Program-made: the position numbers and the translations under genes
Source: Leguminivora glycinivorella
Taxonomy: Eukaryota > Arthropoda > Insecta > Lepidoptera > Tortricidae
Assembly: GCF_023078275.1 (NCBI RefSeq)
Contig: NC_062971.1
Location: forward strand, 5,642,001-5,706,000
DNA: 64,000 nucleotides
Reading direction: 5' to 3'
The notes under the pieces: model-generated
What the model saw: the letters and a program-made list of their open reading frames with translations, nothing else
What the model was told of the DNA's origin: nothing
Database searches by the model: none
Part shown: piece by piece, positions 1-12,400 of the stretch
How positions within the stretch are numbered: the stretch's first letter is position 1
Layout: each line of letters starts with the position of its first letter

Positions 1-235
1 GGAGTCATTAAATTCAAGAAAAATCTTGATAGCGTGATTCAGAATTTTTAACAAGGAGACAATGCCATCTAACGTGAAATTTAGTCGTCTGAATCAAACC
101 TCGAATTCAAGGCCAGTGTATCTCAAGAAAAAACATAATAGCGCGATTCAGGATTTTCACTGGACGGTGCAGCGCCATCTAGCATGATATTCGTAAACTA
201 CAAAGCATATTGTTAAATGTGTATTTTAAGACGGT
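1..235. repeat. Degenerate tandem repeat in Mcm2 intron
   Basis: Two diverged copies of a unit containing 'tcaagaaaaa', 'tagcgcgattcag' and 'gccatcta' are visible around 10-80 and 105-190. Nothing coding. Confidence 0.4.
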
Positions 236-241
236 TGTTAC

Positions 242-409
242 CTGGCATGCAGGGAAGTGACAATGCCAGCTTTTGAGATAGAGATGGACTGCTGTTCCAT
301 AGCCTCATGGATGGAAGTTCGGTCCTGATCGTTCATCTTGTCGAACTCGTCGATGAGACACACGCCGCGGTCCGCTAGTACTAACGCTCCAGCTTCTAGT
401 GTCCAGTCC
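242..409 (-). CDS. Mcm2: Mcm2 exon 12: Walker B
   Basis: Encodes DWTLEAGALVLADRGVCLID then EFDKMNDQDRTSIHEAMEQQ and SISISKAGIVTSLHAR. This is the Walker B (CLIDEFDKM) and the presensor-1 helix common to all MCM2-7 subunits. Donor GCCAG|gtaaca at 241; the arginine-finger and later exons are outside the window. Confidence 0.96.
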
Positions 410-3400
410 CTGATAAAGAGGTTGACAAAATTAGAAGTTTAGAAATCCATTTTCATGACAACATTACAGTTCCTTGTACTCTACAACATGCTAATGTAAT
501 CCTCTCTTATTTGTAATCTTGCTAAATGTATGCCCATACTCGGATTTTAACCTAGGTCTAATAGCTGAGTTTAGTCGTACAAGTTATTGTTGCATGTTTT
601 GAAACAGAAGTATATGCAAGAAAGAGATGCAGATATCTGCCACTCACTCTTACCTATTGTTGCGTCTCAAAACTTGCAGGTCTAAACTCAGCTTATGTTA
701 TGGCTGACATATTTTTAACCGACTTCAAAAAAGGAGGAGGTTCTCAATTCGACTGAATTTTTTTTTTTTTTTTTTTTTTTTTTTTGTATGTATGTTACTC
801 GATATCTCCGAGAATCGTAGACCGATTTTCAAAATTTTTTTTTTGATCGAACGGGTATAACCCCGAGATGGTCCCATTGGCACCAAGTCGTGGTCTGATG
901 ATGGGATCTTGGAGAAATCGAGGGAACTCTTCAAATGTTATAGGCACATGTAATGTTTTTTCTGTATTTTTCAAAGGTGCACCAGTATTTACGCCTGGTG
1001 GTAATAATTTTATGTGGCTGAGCTGATGATGGAAGGTCAACTCCTCAACGGTTAGGAGTTAAAGGACAATTCTTTCACTACTGTACATATATTCGGACTG
1101 ATACATATAATATCACTAGGAACCACTAAAAATCAACAAATAAATTAACTTTTTAACAAAAAATAAAACCGCCTTCAAAAAAAAAGCGTGTTACAAAACA
1201 CGGAGAAACTAAAAAGCCAAAAATAATAAACCTTCGAATTCAGATTTCTTATCGGATTGCAATAATCTAAACATCCAAATTATAAACAAATCAATTATTT
1301 TTGGAGTCGGGACCAGCCTGCGTATGGTTGGGTAGGGCAAACAGGAAATAGCAAGGCGACGAACAGGTCTGGTACCGACTACAAAAATAATTGATTTGTT
1401 TATAATTTGGATGTTTAGATTATTGCAATCCGATAAGAAATCTGAATTCGAAGGTTTATTATTTTTGGCTTTTTAGTTTCTCCGTGTTTTGTAACACGCT
1501 TTTTTTTTGAAGGCGGTTTTATTTTTTGTTAAAAAGTTAATTTCATAAAGGGGTTTTAAATTATGTTTACCTTGTTGTAGGGTTTTTCCTCACATAAGCG
1601 GTCAAACCAACAGCACTGGCACCTTGGCCAGTGGTAAACACGGCTCTAGGAGCAATCTAAAACAAAAACAAACTCACTAAAACAGTGCATTCATTTCAAT
1701 TTCACATGCATTTCGTGAATTTCTGATTCAGTTTTCGATATGGATAATATGATTGGATGAAGGTTACCTTTTCTGTGTACTTGAGGAACTGAGATTTAGC
1801 TGTACCAGGGTCACCGCAGATCAAAACATTGATGTCTCCTCTCACTTTGTGCTTTTCACCTGTTGAAAAAGGTTATTGGTGTATTAGAAATATCAAATAC
1901 TTGTCATTTTCCAAACAAAGATTCTATATACGAGATACGAGGTCCACTGCTTTGTAATATCGTTCTCCTTATAAGAGATTCTTTTGGAAAATTTGAATGT
2001 TCTCACGCGGCAAAACGGCCATTGTAGACGGACCTCGTGGCAGGTTGCTCACCCGAGCATAACGCACGAACTGCCTCGGCCGAGGCAAGTCTACATTGCA
2101 CGTTTGCCGCGCCAGGTAATTGCCTGGCGACGAACCCCGCTCTGTGTGGACTAGGCTATTTACTAATTTCCTACTAAAACATACCTAGATTCTTAGATTC
2201 GCCACCAAACAACGCAAGTGCCAGTCCCCTCTTAATGTAATCGTACCCATAGATACCCGGCGCAATGCTTTGAATAATCCGTTCGCCAATACGAGGGTCC
2301 TTGGACAACTTGACGATATTAGCGACGTCTTCGTCAGTGAGGGACTCTTAACTTCTGGTTAATACATACCTGGGTTCTTAGATTCGCCACCAAACAGCGC
2401 CAGCGCCAGTCCCCTCTTGATGTAATCGTGTCCGTAGATACTCGGCGCCATGCTCTGCACAATACGTTCGCCGATACGAGGGTCCTTGGACAACTTGACG
2501 ATATTAGCGACGTCTTCGTCGGTGAGTGAATCTACGATGTGCTTGCAGTCCTTCACTACTATGTAGTTGGCGATGATTACTGTTGCGAATACTGGGAAAC
2601 CCTGGGAAATGAGAAGAACAAATTAGATAATTAAAGACTTATTAAGACGGTACGCGTAACTTTTTTGCATGTTTTCAAATACATTGCATTAGTCATTGAT
2701 CTCCAGACCAGGTACGTGTACGAAGTCAGTAGCCGGCTCCAGACAGAGCGAGGCACGCCGACGTGTCTCGGCCGAGGCACATCTACATTGGACGTTTGCC
2801 GCGCGAGCACACTGCCTCTGTGTGGACCGGCTCAGCATTGCTCCAAGCAATTATATAAATTCACTTGAAGTAGCTTTGTTTGCTTTACCACTATAAGATA
2901 CATATTTAGAAGTAGTCTCATCTTGAGATTCACTTAAAATATTCATTTCATTCTTTTTAACCCCGACGCAAAAAAGATGGGGTGTTATAAGTTTGACGTG
3001 TCTGTCTGTCTGTTTGTGTGTATGTGAAAGAAATATTTATTTTCCAAGTAGGCATATGAACGTCAAATAAAGCCCGCTCTAACCCTACGCCTCAGCCTCG
3101 AGAAGATTTTAGTCCCCCCTCAGTTGGAGGGGGTCATCCACTATGGGACCGGCAAGAAACTCGGCGGGCCACTCCTTTATATCTGTCTGTGGCATCGTAA
3201 CTTCCGAACGGATGAACCAATTCAGATTAAGTTTTGTTTTGTTTGAAAACTTTGTCGCTTTTGGGGTTTTTTTCAAAATGTTAATTTTGTGGTTATGTTA
3301 TTTAATTCTGTATTTGAAATTCCTGAAAAACCGTTACCTGTTCAGTGTTGAGCGATCCATCATAGTTATTAGTATAAATGCCAGTCAGGTCCACTTCATC

Positions 3401-6400
3401 ACCGGGCTTGCAGCGGTCGCACAGATCCGCCAGCAGCACGCAGTCCTTGGAGCGCGGGATGCGACCGGCTGGGATGCGCCCGGGAGACTCCTGGATGGTG
3501 ACCTTCTGGTAGTTTCTGTATACTGTTTGCTCCATGTTCACCTGGGGAGAAGTTTGGTTTAAATTAAAAACACAAAGGAAAGGACTAAAGCCGCGTCCTC
3601 ATATACCGTGGCAAACTATCGAGTATTGTATCGAGTATTCGTAAAAAATAGTTATTGTTATTATTATTTCGTTTTAGACAGGCAGCTGATGCTGGTAAGT
3701 CTAAATCATAGTTCACTTTACACGATTTCACTTCTTAGATAGTTTGTCTAGTCTATTTTTAAATTGATTAACACTGGTAGAGTTCACCACTTCAGAGGGT
3801 AATTTGTTCCAAGCTTGCACTATTCTGTTTGTAATGAAGTTTTTGCCGATATTTTTGTGCTTTGTTGTTAGTTACAAGTTTTATGTTGTGTCCTCTTGTG
3901 CGCGTGTTTGAATTTCGAGTGAACAGGTCGACTAGGTCTGAACAGTAGTATTTTTGTATGAACAAGATTTACCTACGTTATTTGTAACGCCGTGGCTTGC
4001 GTGGACGACGGTCGCGCGATGGTCGCGCGACGGCGATGCGACGCATACGAAATCAAACCTTATCGATATGGAAGTATGAGACGCGACGGCGACGGTCGCG
4101 CGACCGTCGCCCACGCAAGACACGGCGTAAGGTCTAGATTAGAATGTAAGAATGCAGTCTATAAAAAATTTGCTTCTGGTCTTTAAGATAGAAGTGACAC
4201 TCTTGTAGACAGCATTCCTCCAGAAATTACATACATGACAGATCATTCCTCAGTTGAGCTGTGCGTAGGAGGAAGTACATTATGTTCGTAGGAAAAATCT
4301 TTTTTTTTTTTTTACTACGTCGGTGGCAAACAAGTATACGGCCCGCCTGATGTAAAGCGGTCACCGTAACCTATGGACGCCTGCAACTCAAACAGTGTCA
4401 CATGCGCGTTGCCACCCCATTAGAAACTTGTACATTCCCTTTTGCTGTGTTAAGTACACAGCAAAAAGGAGTGTACAAGTTCTAAGGAGGGTTCGGGTTG
4501 CCGACGACTCAAAGGACAATAAACGGAACAAGTTAGTTCCGTAAGTCCTCCCGTCATCAGCACATCGCACCCCCGTTGAGCTCTGGCAGCCTTACTCACC
4601 GACAGGAACACAACACTATGAGTAGGGTCTAGTGCTATTTGGCTGTGGTCTTCTGTAAGGCGGAGGTACTACCCCAGTTGGGCTCTGCTCTAGATTCGAG
4701 CGAGACGATATCCGCTGTGCTGTGCCCTACCACACAAAGCGGAATATCATTCGCTATGCCCTACCTCCTATAAAATCTTAATAAATCTTACCATGAAAGG
4801 CCCAGCGCTCTGACACTCAGGACAAGACCCTGGCTTCACTTCCGAGTTCTGTGACTGCACGAACGGCCCCAGGATATACCCACACCGGTTACAGTCATAC
4901 TTCACGACTGACAACTGTGGCAGTACTCCTGTAGTGGCTGTGATCACGCCTACGGTTCGAACTAGCTGGTTTAAGTGGAGCTTGCGGAAGGTTCGGAGTT
5001 CCTCTGTAACAAAGTATTTCGTTTTGAATTTTATCTATATTGGTACTATTTTCGATAATGGGAAACCAACAAATTGGTGGTCTTTGCTGTACCTATACTT
5101 ATATCATATAACGTATATTTATTACGAAATACTGCAGGAAAATAAATACCTCTAATAGAATTGAGGATTTCTTTTTTCTGCCACTTTTATGATATGTGAT
5201 ATTTTTGAAAAAAAAAAAAATGCAATTTCTACTCAGAATCACTAGCTTTTCAATCTTAGTAGTTAAAAAATTTGTCCGGTTACGATTTTTTCTTATTTTG
5301 TTACCATTTTCCGTACATGTTGTGTGGGGTAACAAAAGAGGAAAGTAACAAAAATGTATGGAAATTCTGGGACACTTTTTGTCTCACAGTAAGATTGAAA
5401 GTACTCATGATTCTGAGTACAATTGACCTAAAATTCCGTAAAAAAATCAAAATAAAAAAAATGGCAAAAAAAAAAGAAATGCTCAATTAGGGTTCATTTG
5501 TGAGCAGTAAGGTTTTGCTTTAAAATGTAATTTAATCCTTTAACAGGCATCTTTATGCCTTAAGTCCTTACGTAAGCAAGCGTGCCTCGGCGGAGGCACA
5601 TCTACATTAGACCATCGATTAAATAAAAGATCATACCATGCCATGCAATAAAATGCGACCACCTAAGAACGCGCATACACTACACCACACATAGATGGCG
5701 CCACAAAAAATGTCTTGTACTTAACGCCAATTTACAAATAATCGATGGCAACAAGGCATTTTTTTGTGGCGCCGTCTATGTGTGGTGTAGTGTATGCGCG
5801 TTCTTATGCGGTGTCGCATTTTAATGTATGGGATGGTATGATCTTTTTAAATATTTAATCTATGATTAGACGTTTGCCGCGTGAGCAGATTCGCTCGCGA
5901 CGTACAGTCAATCAATTGGAACCCTAGGCCACTGTAAAACTATGTCATAGTGACGTTATAAATCAGATTGTAAGAAATCTCTTACTGCTTGTCATTTTGA
6001 CATGGTTGTAGAGTGGCCTAGGGTTCCAATTGGTTGACTGTACTTCAGTCTGTGTGAACCCGGCTATAAATTAAAATAAAGTTTTGTATAATTAATTATA
6101 TTATTATAAAATAATTGTGATCTCTTTTTATTTTGTTTCTAAATATTTTCGCCTTTTGGTACCTCTGTAAACTGCGCCGTTGAATCTGAATTACTTACAA
6201 TTTCGTTTATTTATCTACGCAAAACACTTAATTGTTTCTGCTCTTTCGTATTTTTACCTGTAAGAATCTTGTTTTTTTTCCAATTATAAACTCTGTTTAT
6301 GTTTTATGTCCACCACAGGACAGGCTGTGCCTAGTGTGGGGACCAGAATAATATGTAACACTTTGTTATTTTAATAAACGTTTCTTTCTTTCTTTCTTTC

Positions 6401-9400
6401 TATTACTATGCCATACCAATGAGCGGCAAATCGGATATCCGCACGTGGATCTCTGAAGTCACTCGCTCGTAGCTGGGGAACATTTGCAGTACTACATCTT
6501 TGGCTACTTCATCGAAGATCTGTAGCATCTGGAACGGGGCTTCAGGCAAGAAGTAAGCGAGGACCTGAAAAAAAAAAGGTGTTCATAGAATATTTGACGA
6601 CCGGTTTGGCTCAGTCGGTAGTGACCCTGCTTGCTAAGCCGCGGTCCTGGGTTCGAATCCCAGTAAGGGCATTTGTGCGATGAGCACAGATATTTGTTCC
6701 TGAGTCATGGATGTTTTCTATGTATATAAGTATGTATTTATCTATTTGTATGTATATCGTCGCTTAGCACCCATAGTACAAGCTTTGCTTAGTTTGGGGC
6801 TAAGTTGATCTGTGTAAGGTAAGGTGTCCCCAATATTTATTTATTTTATTTTATAGAATAGCGCCTAGGAATGCTGAAGTAGATACTTTACATAGACTTA
6901 TTGCAGGGTATCAGGGTGTACCCTGAAAGCCTGCCTGTAGGCGCAGGCCAGTTGTACTAACTAGTGTAGTTATTGAGATATAAAGTAAACTTCTATAGAC
7001 TATGAATTAGTTTTATATGCATCTTCTTCTTCTTCGTCAAAACCTGAAACTGAGGGTCATGAGTCATGACCACCATAAGTCGCTGTACGTTGCAGAGCTT
7101 TCCACTCTGGCCGATTTTAGCCTTCCTAAAGGATCCCTGGAGCCCAACGCGTGTGACCTTCATGATATATGTATAAGCATACATTTATTTATTTTTTCTA
7201 CTCCCGTGTTGTTATTCGTCATTTACCGTGTCGTGCATAGATTGTTAAAACCCTACATGGCAGATGCCCGCCCCCGGCCGGCGCCCCGCGCGCCCACGCA
7301 TACGATATAGCTCTTACAGCATTGTTAGGTAGCCGTTAAGGGATATAGCGGGCCGCGGGGCGCCGGCCGGGGCGGGCGGCGGCGCGGGGGAGCGCGAGCG
7401 ACAGGGTGAAGCAGGAACATTGCAGAGGACAAGTCAAAATACTTATAGGAAACAGTGCGAATTTCACGAAAGTTGTTCTAGAAAACTATTCAAAAGTATG
7501 TGCATGGTCGTAGAAAAAGTATTATATGCAACGGTGTTTAACTGAGTCAAAAAATACTCGTGGCGTCTTAATAACAATTTTCGGCTTCGCCTCAAATTGT
7601 TACCCACGCCACTCGTCTTTTTTGACCTCCTTTAAACGCCTGTTGCATAAAATACTATTATATGCATACATTTTTTTGGGTGCTGTCCCAAAATTTTTTA
7701 AGGAGCGCAGAAGCACAGTTTGAGAAGCCATGAAAGTAATACATATATTTGTGCCTGATGAATAGCCAGCAGGGTTAGCATATGATTAAGCCATTAGAAG
7801 ACGTGTGATCTATTATTATATATATTCGCGACATAATCTCGCGGCAATCATGTGCTAACCCTCGGTCCACACAGATCGAGGCAGTGTGACCGCGCCGCTC
7901 GTGAGGCAAACGTATAATCTCGACGTTGCTCGGCAGAGCAAAACGCGCGCATAACCCCAGCCGAGGCACGTCTAAATATAACTTCGGCTGAGGAAATTGC
8001 CTCTCTGTGTGGACCAGGCTGAACTTTGCAGTAGTAAACATACCTGCTCGCGCCGAGCAAGAACATCAAACTCCACATGGAAGGAGGCCTGATTGTGCTC
8101 GCACATACGCCGTATGCGCTCCTTATACACATACTGGCCCTTGCTGTTCGTGAATGTGCGGAGGAAGTTCTTGAATCTGTAGACATTAAATAGTTTAGTT
8201 AATAGGGAAATAAAGCCCTTGTCTTTGACACAACCCGCCCGGCGGGCATTCGCAATCTTTGCTCAGATGGCGGAGAACCCGCTGGACGGTGGCGATACAA
8301 GGGGGCGGTTATAAATTACGACCGGTTTCTGACATAGTGCGCCATTTATTCTCTGGTAGTGAATGTGTTAAGATACTTATTTTGAAATCGTGTTCTAAAA
8401 CATGAAATTTAACATGTTTGCTTGGACTGGGGATCCTAACGTAGACAGATCTGCGTCGATTAAGTCAGTGCGTGCTGAATGCATCAGATAAAGAAACATG
8501 GTAGGTTACTATCAAATAGCACAATCAAATGTGTCTTCAGTTTCATTATAAACAAGTCAATCAATCAATGTTTTTGTTTGCCTCAATGTTTTTCAAATCT
8601 GTAAATTATTTGTTGTAGATTTGTCTTGCTTAGTAATAAAGACCTATTTTGTGTATTTCTAGTTTATCTTTTCTGCGTGCACTTATTTGTTCATCATGTT
8701 TAATGACACAATGCAAACTACCACTGTTGGCAATACTTGGTAATAGGTAAAAATCTATTTTTAAATGGGTTCATGTTTTACCTGTTAGCAATTTCAGTCC
8801 TAGGCCCCAACATAGACACCCACTCCTTGGTGGTGTACCCCTTAGTATCTTCCAAGTTCTCGATACTCTCAATGCCCTCTTCCACTTGTTCTTCAGTGCC
8901 AGCTGCGGCCTTTTCGGCAGCCCGGCGACGCTTGGCCCTTGGGGCATCACCATCTTCTTCATCTGATTCATCTATGCATAAAAAATATCTATTAATTTAA
9001 CCATAGTGTATCAGTAGGCTAGAGTCCTATACTTATATGGACTGTAGTTATTTTTAAACATTATTTCTATTTAATAAACAGTCAAAGAGAAAAATATAAA
9101 GGAAATGAGTTGATCGTGACGTCACTCCTCAGTATTTCATAGTAATTCCATATTAGCAAATCGCTTTGACAGTTCTTAAAAAGAAGCTGATTTGACTAGT
9201 AGGAAACTAGCCTATTGTATCCGGCCCGCTACCGTCCTTCAAAATAGTGTGTGATATGGCCAGTGCTATGGTAAAATACATTTTTAGTGTAAATCTGGCC
9301 CGCCCCTAAAATTCCTTCATTTGAATGAAGCCCCCCAATGAATAACTGTTCACCGCTGGTGTAGTGTGTATATGTAGAAAGAGCAGAGTCACATATTGTG

Positions 9401-12400
9401 TAGGGCCACATACATTTCACGATTCCTCTCTTTCAGAATAGACTATATCGTCACTCCTTTAAAAAAAACTTGTATCTTCGTCTGTCAATGAAAAGAAAAT
9501 TGTAGTAAGTATGTATGGAATGCATAAAGACTGCGTTTTAACTTTGTGAAGCAGCGTCAGATATGAGATTTTTTCAAAGTAGTGACAATATGATCATTAG
9601 ATAGTAAGTCAGCATTTTACAATAAATAGCTTTTCCTTTGTCTTGTCTCTAAATAAACTGTGGAAATAAACTTTGTTTTAACATGGACAGGTTTTTGTTT
9701 TTCTCCTACAATAAGGATCAATCTGGGCAACCGAGCAACTACTCCACACGAGATGGCGCGCATTTCACCACAAAAACTCAAATAGTGTATTTTCTATTCG
9801 TTTTAGCCTTGACCTGTGTCGCCATCTAGTGTTTGCAATAAATAGTACTTACATCGACCGAAAGAATTCTGTCTTAACAGTACAACTACTGCACACGAGA
9901 TGGCGCGCGAAGAAAAACGCATGAAAACTCGAAAATTCGCGTTTTCCGGGACCTAAGGATAAGTTAGACCGATTTTTCACCCCCAAAAACCCCCACATAA
10001 CAAATTTCTGCGAAATCGTTAGAGCGGTTTCTGAGATCGTCAGTGTAAATAAATATATATATAAATAAATAAATAAATAAATATACAAGAATTGCTCGTT
10101 TAAAAGTATAAGATTACCTTTACATTGTACCATGATCATATAATACTCCTCTTACTTGATCAAGATTGGTTAGACCTTGGGTGAAAAAATATAAGTTAAA
10201 AGTTGTATGAATTTCATAGGTATAATATAAATTTTATAACCAATTTTTTGTTTCATTTTACTCTTGGCTTAGGCAGGAATTTAAGACACACTTTGACCAC
10301 AATAATGCCCATAATTACGAACAAACAAAATGATATCTCTCAATTACAAAAACAGCCATGTTGTAATCACCAGATTTCCTAACACAGAGGAAGATTTATA
10401 TATATCTGAATAAAAAAAAATTTTTTGCTCCTTTTGCTCAATGCCATATATTTTTTTTCAGTACAGATGGTGTTTTTTTTTACGCACTAGTGCGAGAAGT
10501 GGTTCGTTATATGCCAGGTCAAAACTTTGGAGGGCCATCTGTACTGAAAAACGTCGTTCGATACATGTGTGAAGAGGAAATTCGTAACTCATGTCGATTT
10601 AAAACACTCCCTTCGGTCGTGTTTTAATTTATCGCCACTCGTTTCGAACTTCCTTTTTTACGCACTTGTATTGTAATGTACTATTTTATGCTAATGTAAT
10701 ATAAACTTCAAATCCAAACTGAAGAAATACAAAACGGCACAGGGAGTAAAAGCCATAGTTGAAAAAAAAATACAAACCAATAAGAAATTCTCACCATAAA
10801 GCAGGCCCTGGTCATCCCGCCTCCTGCCTTCCTCTCTGTCCCTGCGTCTGAGCTCTTGTTCAGCCGCCCTTCGGTCTTCAATAGACATGGGGTCATAGTT
10901 GTCATCATCCAGGTCTGCAGCATCATAGCGATCCAAGCCTGGCATGGGGCGGTAGTCTCTGGAGAATGAGATTATCATATGTCATTGTAATTTCAAAGTT
11001 GCTATGATTACCAATTTACCAAACTCATATAGTTATTTTTCTCCAGATAACTTTTTCGTTGGTTGCTAAATAAGGCAAGTGTAGTTGATATATTTAGGGC
11101 AGAATCAGGATACAAAGAGCATAGATTATAGTTCTAAACACTTTCTATGAATCAACTGTATACTACATTGATATCAGTGTTTCGTGCCTTATGCAGTTAA
11201 GTTTATTTGGGAGTATTATGTACTAATTGCGTCAATATTATCATGCAAAATCATGAGCGGAATGTTAAACCCACGCCTCCATGTTATCATTGAACAGCTC
11301 CTCTCCATCTTCCTCTTCCTCCTCCAGCGGGTTGTCTCCAAGGATGGCGCTCTCATCCTCGAACATCTCATAGTCGCGCGCCGGTGAAGTCATGCGCGAT
11401 CGCGCTCCATCTCGGTCTGACGGCGTGTCTGGGGCCGGGGAACTCTGCATAGACACGTACAAGTTATTAAAACCTCATTGCGTAAAATTGTGGTTACTAG
11501 GCAACAATGTTTATATGTCAATTAGACTTCTGAAAATTTTCGATTCAATATACGTTGTACATTGCTTTTTGAGATTCTTTTCGTTAATATAGATATACAT
11601 ATTTAATTACTTCCATATAGTCAGTAGTCACCATTAAGCTTCCAAAAGTATTAATATATAGTGCGACTCACAACTTTAAAAGGTGATGTGCCCAGAGTAA
11701 TAATGGATAATTTAATGACTACAAAATTGTTGATCGGCAACCTAGAAGGAAAAACAAATTGGTCAACGTGGAAATATAAGATATGTATCGCCTTAAGAAG
11801 CATTCCAAATGCGTTGGATGTTGTTGAAGGCAAATTAGCGAAACCCGCTCAAGTAGAGGGAGCAGAGGCAGCAGCGGCAGCAGGAGCAGGAGACCAGCTT
11901 GCTACCTACACCAAGGCTGACTGCAGTGCTCTGCTTCTCCTAACAAGCAACATGACAGATGAAACACTTCAAAAGGTCATGCGGTACAACACTGCTCGAG
12001 AAGTCTGGTTAGAACTCCATAGATTGTTTGACGGAACTAACGAAGATAAAAGCTATAATCTATGCATGAGCTTCTTTGGATTCAAAAGGAGTCCAGAAGA
12101 TGACATAGCGACTCACATGAGTAAATTGAAGAATATTTGGTCCGAACTTAATCAAGACTTGAAAAAAGATAATAAAGAGTTACCCGAACTATTATTGATC
12201 TGCAAAATTCTTGATACACTAAGTGAGGAATATTCGACTTTTAAAAGTAGCTGGCTTTTAGTTCCGAAAGCAGATAGAACAATAGAGAGTTTGACAAATC
12301 ATCTTTGTGCTTACGAAAGATCAATCAAGGGTCCTGTGCCTGATCAAGAAGCATTAGTTACTCACTCAAATGATGTTCGAGTAATCGATAAGAAAAACAA

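Noticed and set aside
2696..2896. ORFs within Mcm2 intron at 2665-2896
   Set aside because: They cross a GC-rich MITE copy and have no similarity to anything recognisable.
3992..4186. ORFs on both strands over a CG-rich block
   Set aside because: They are readings of a palindromic MITE, reproduced at 62819-63013.
6598..6680. Apparent tRNA gene
   Set aside because: The A and B boxes belong to a SINE; the same body follows in the copy at 52509.
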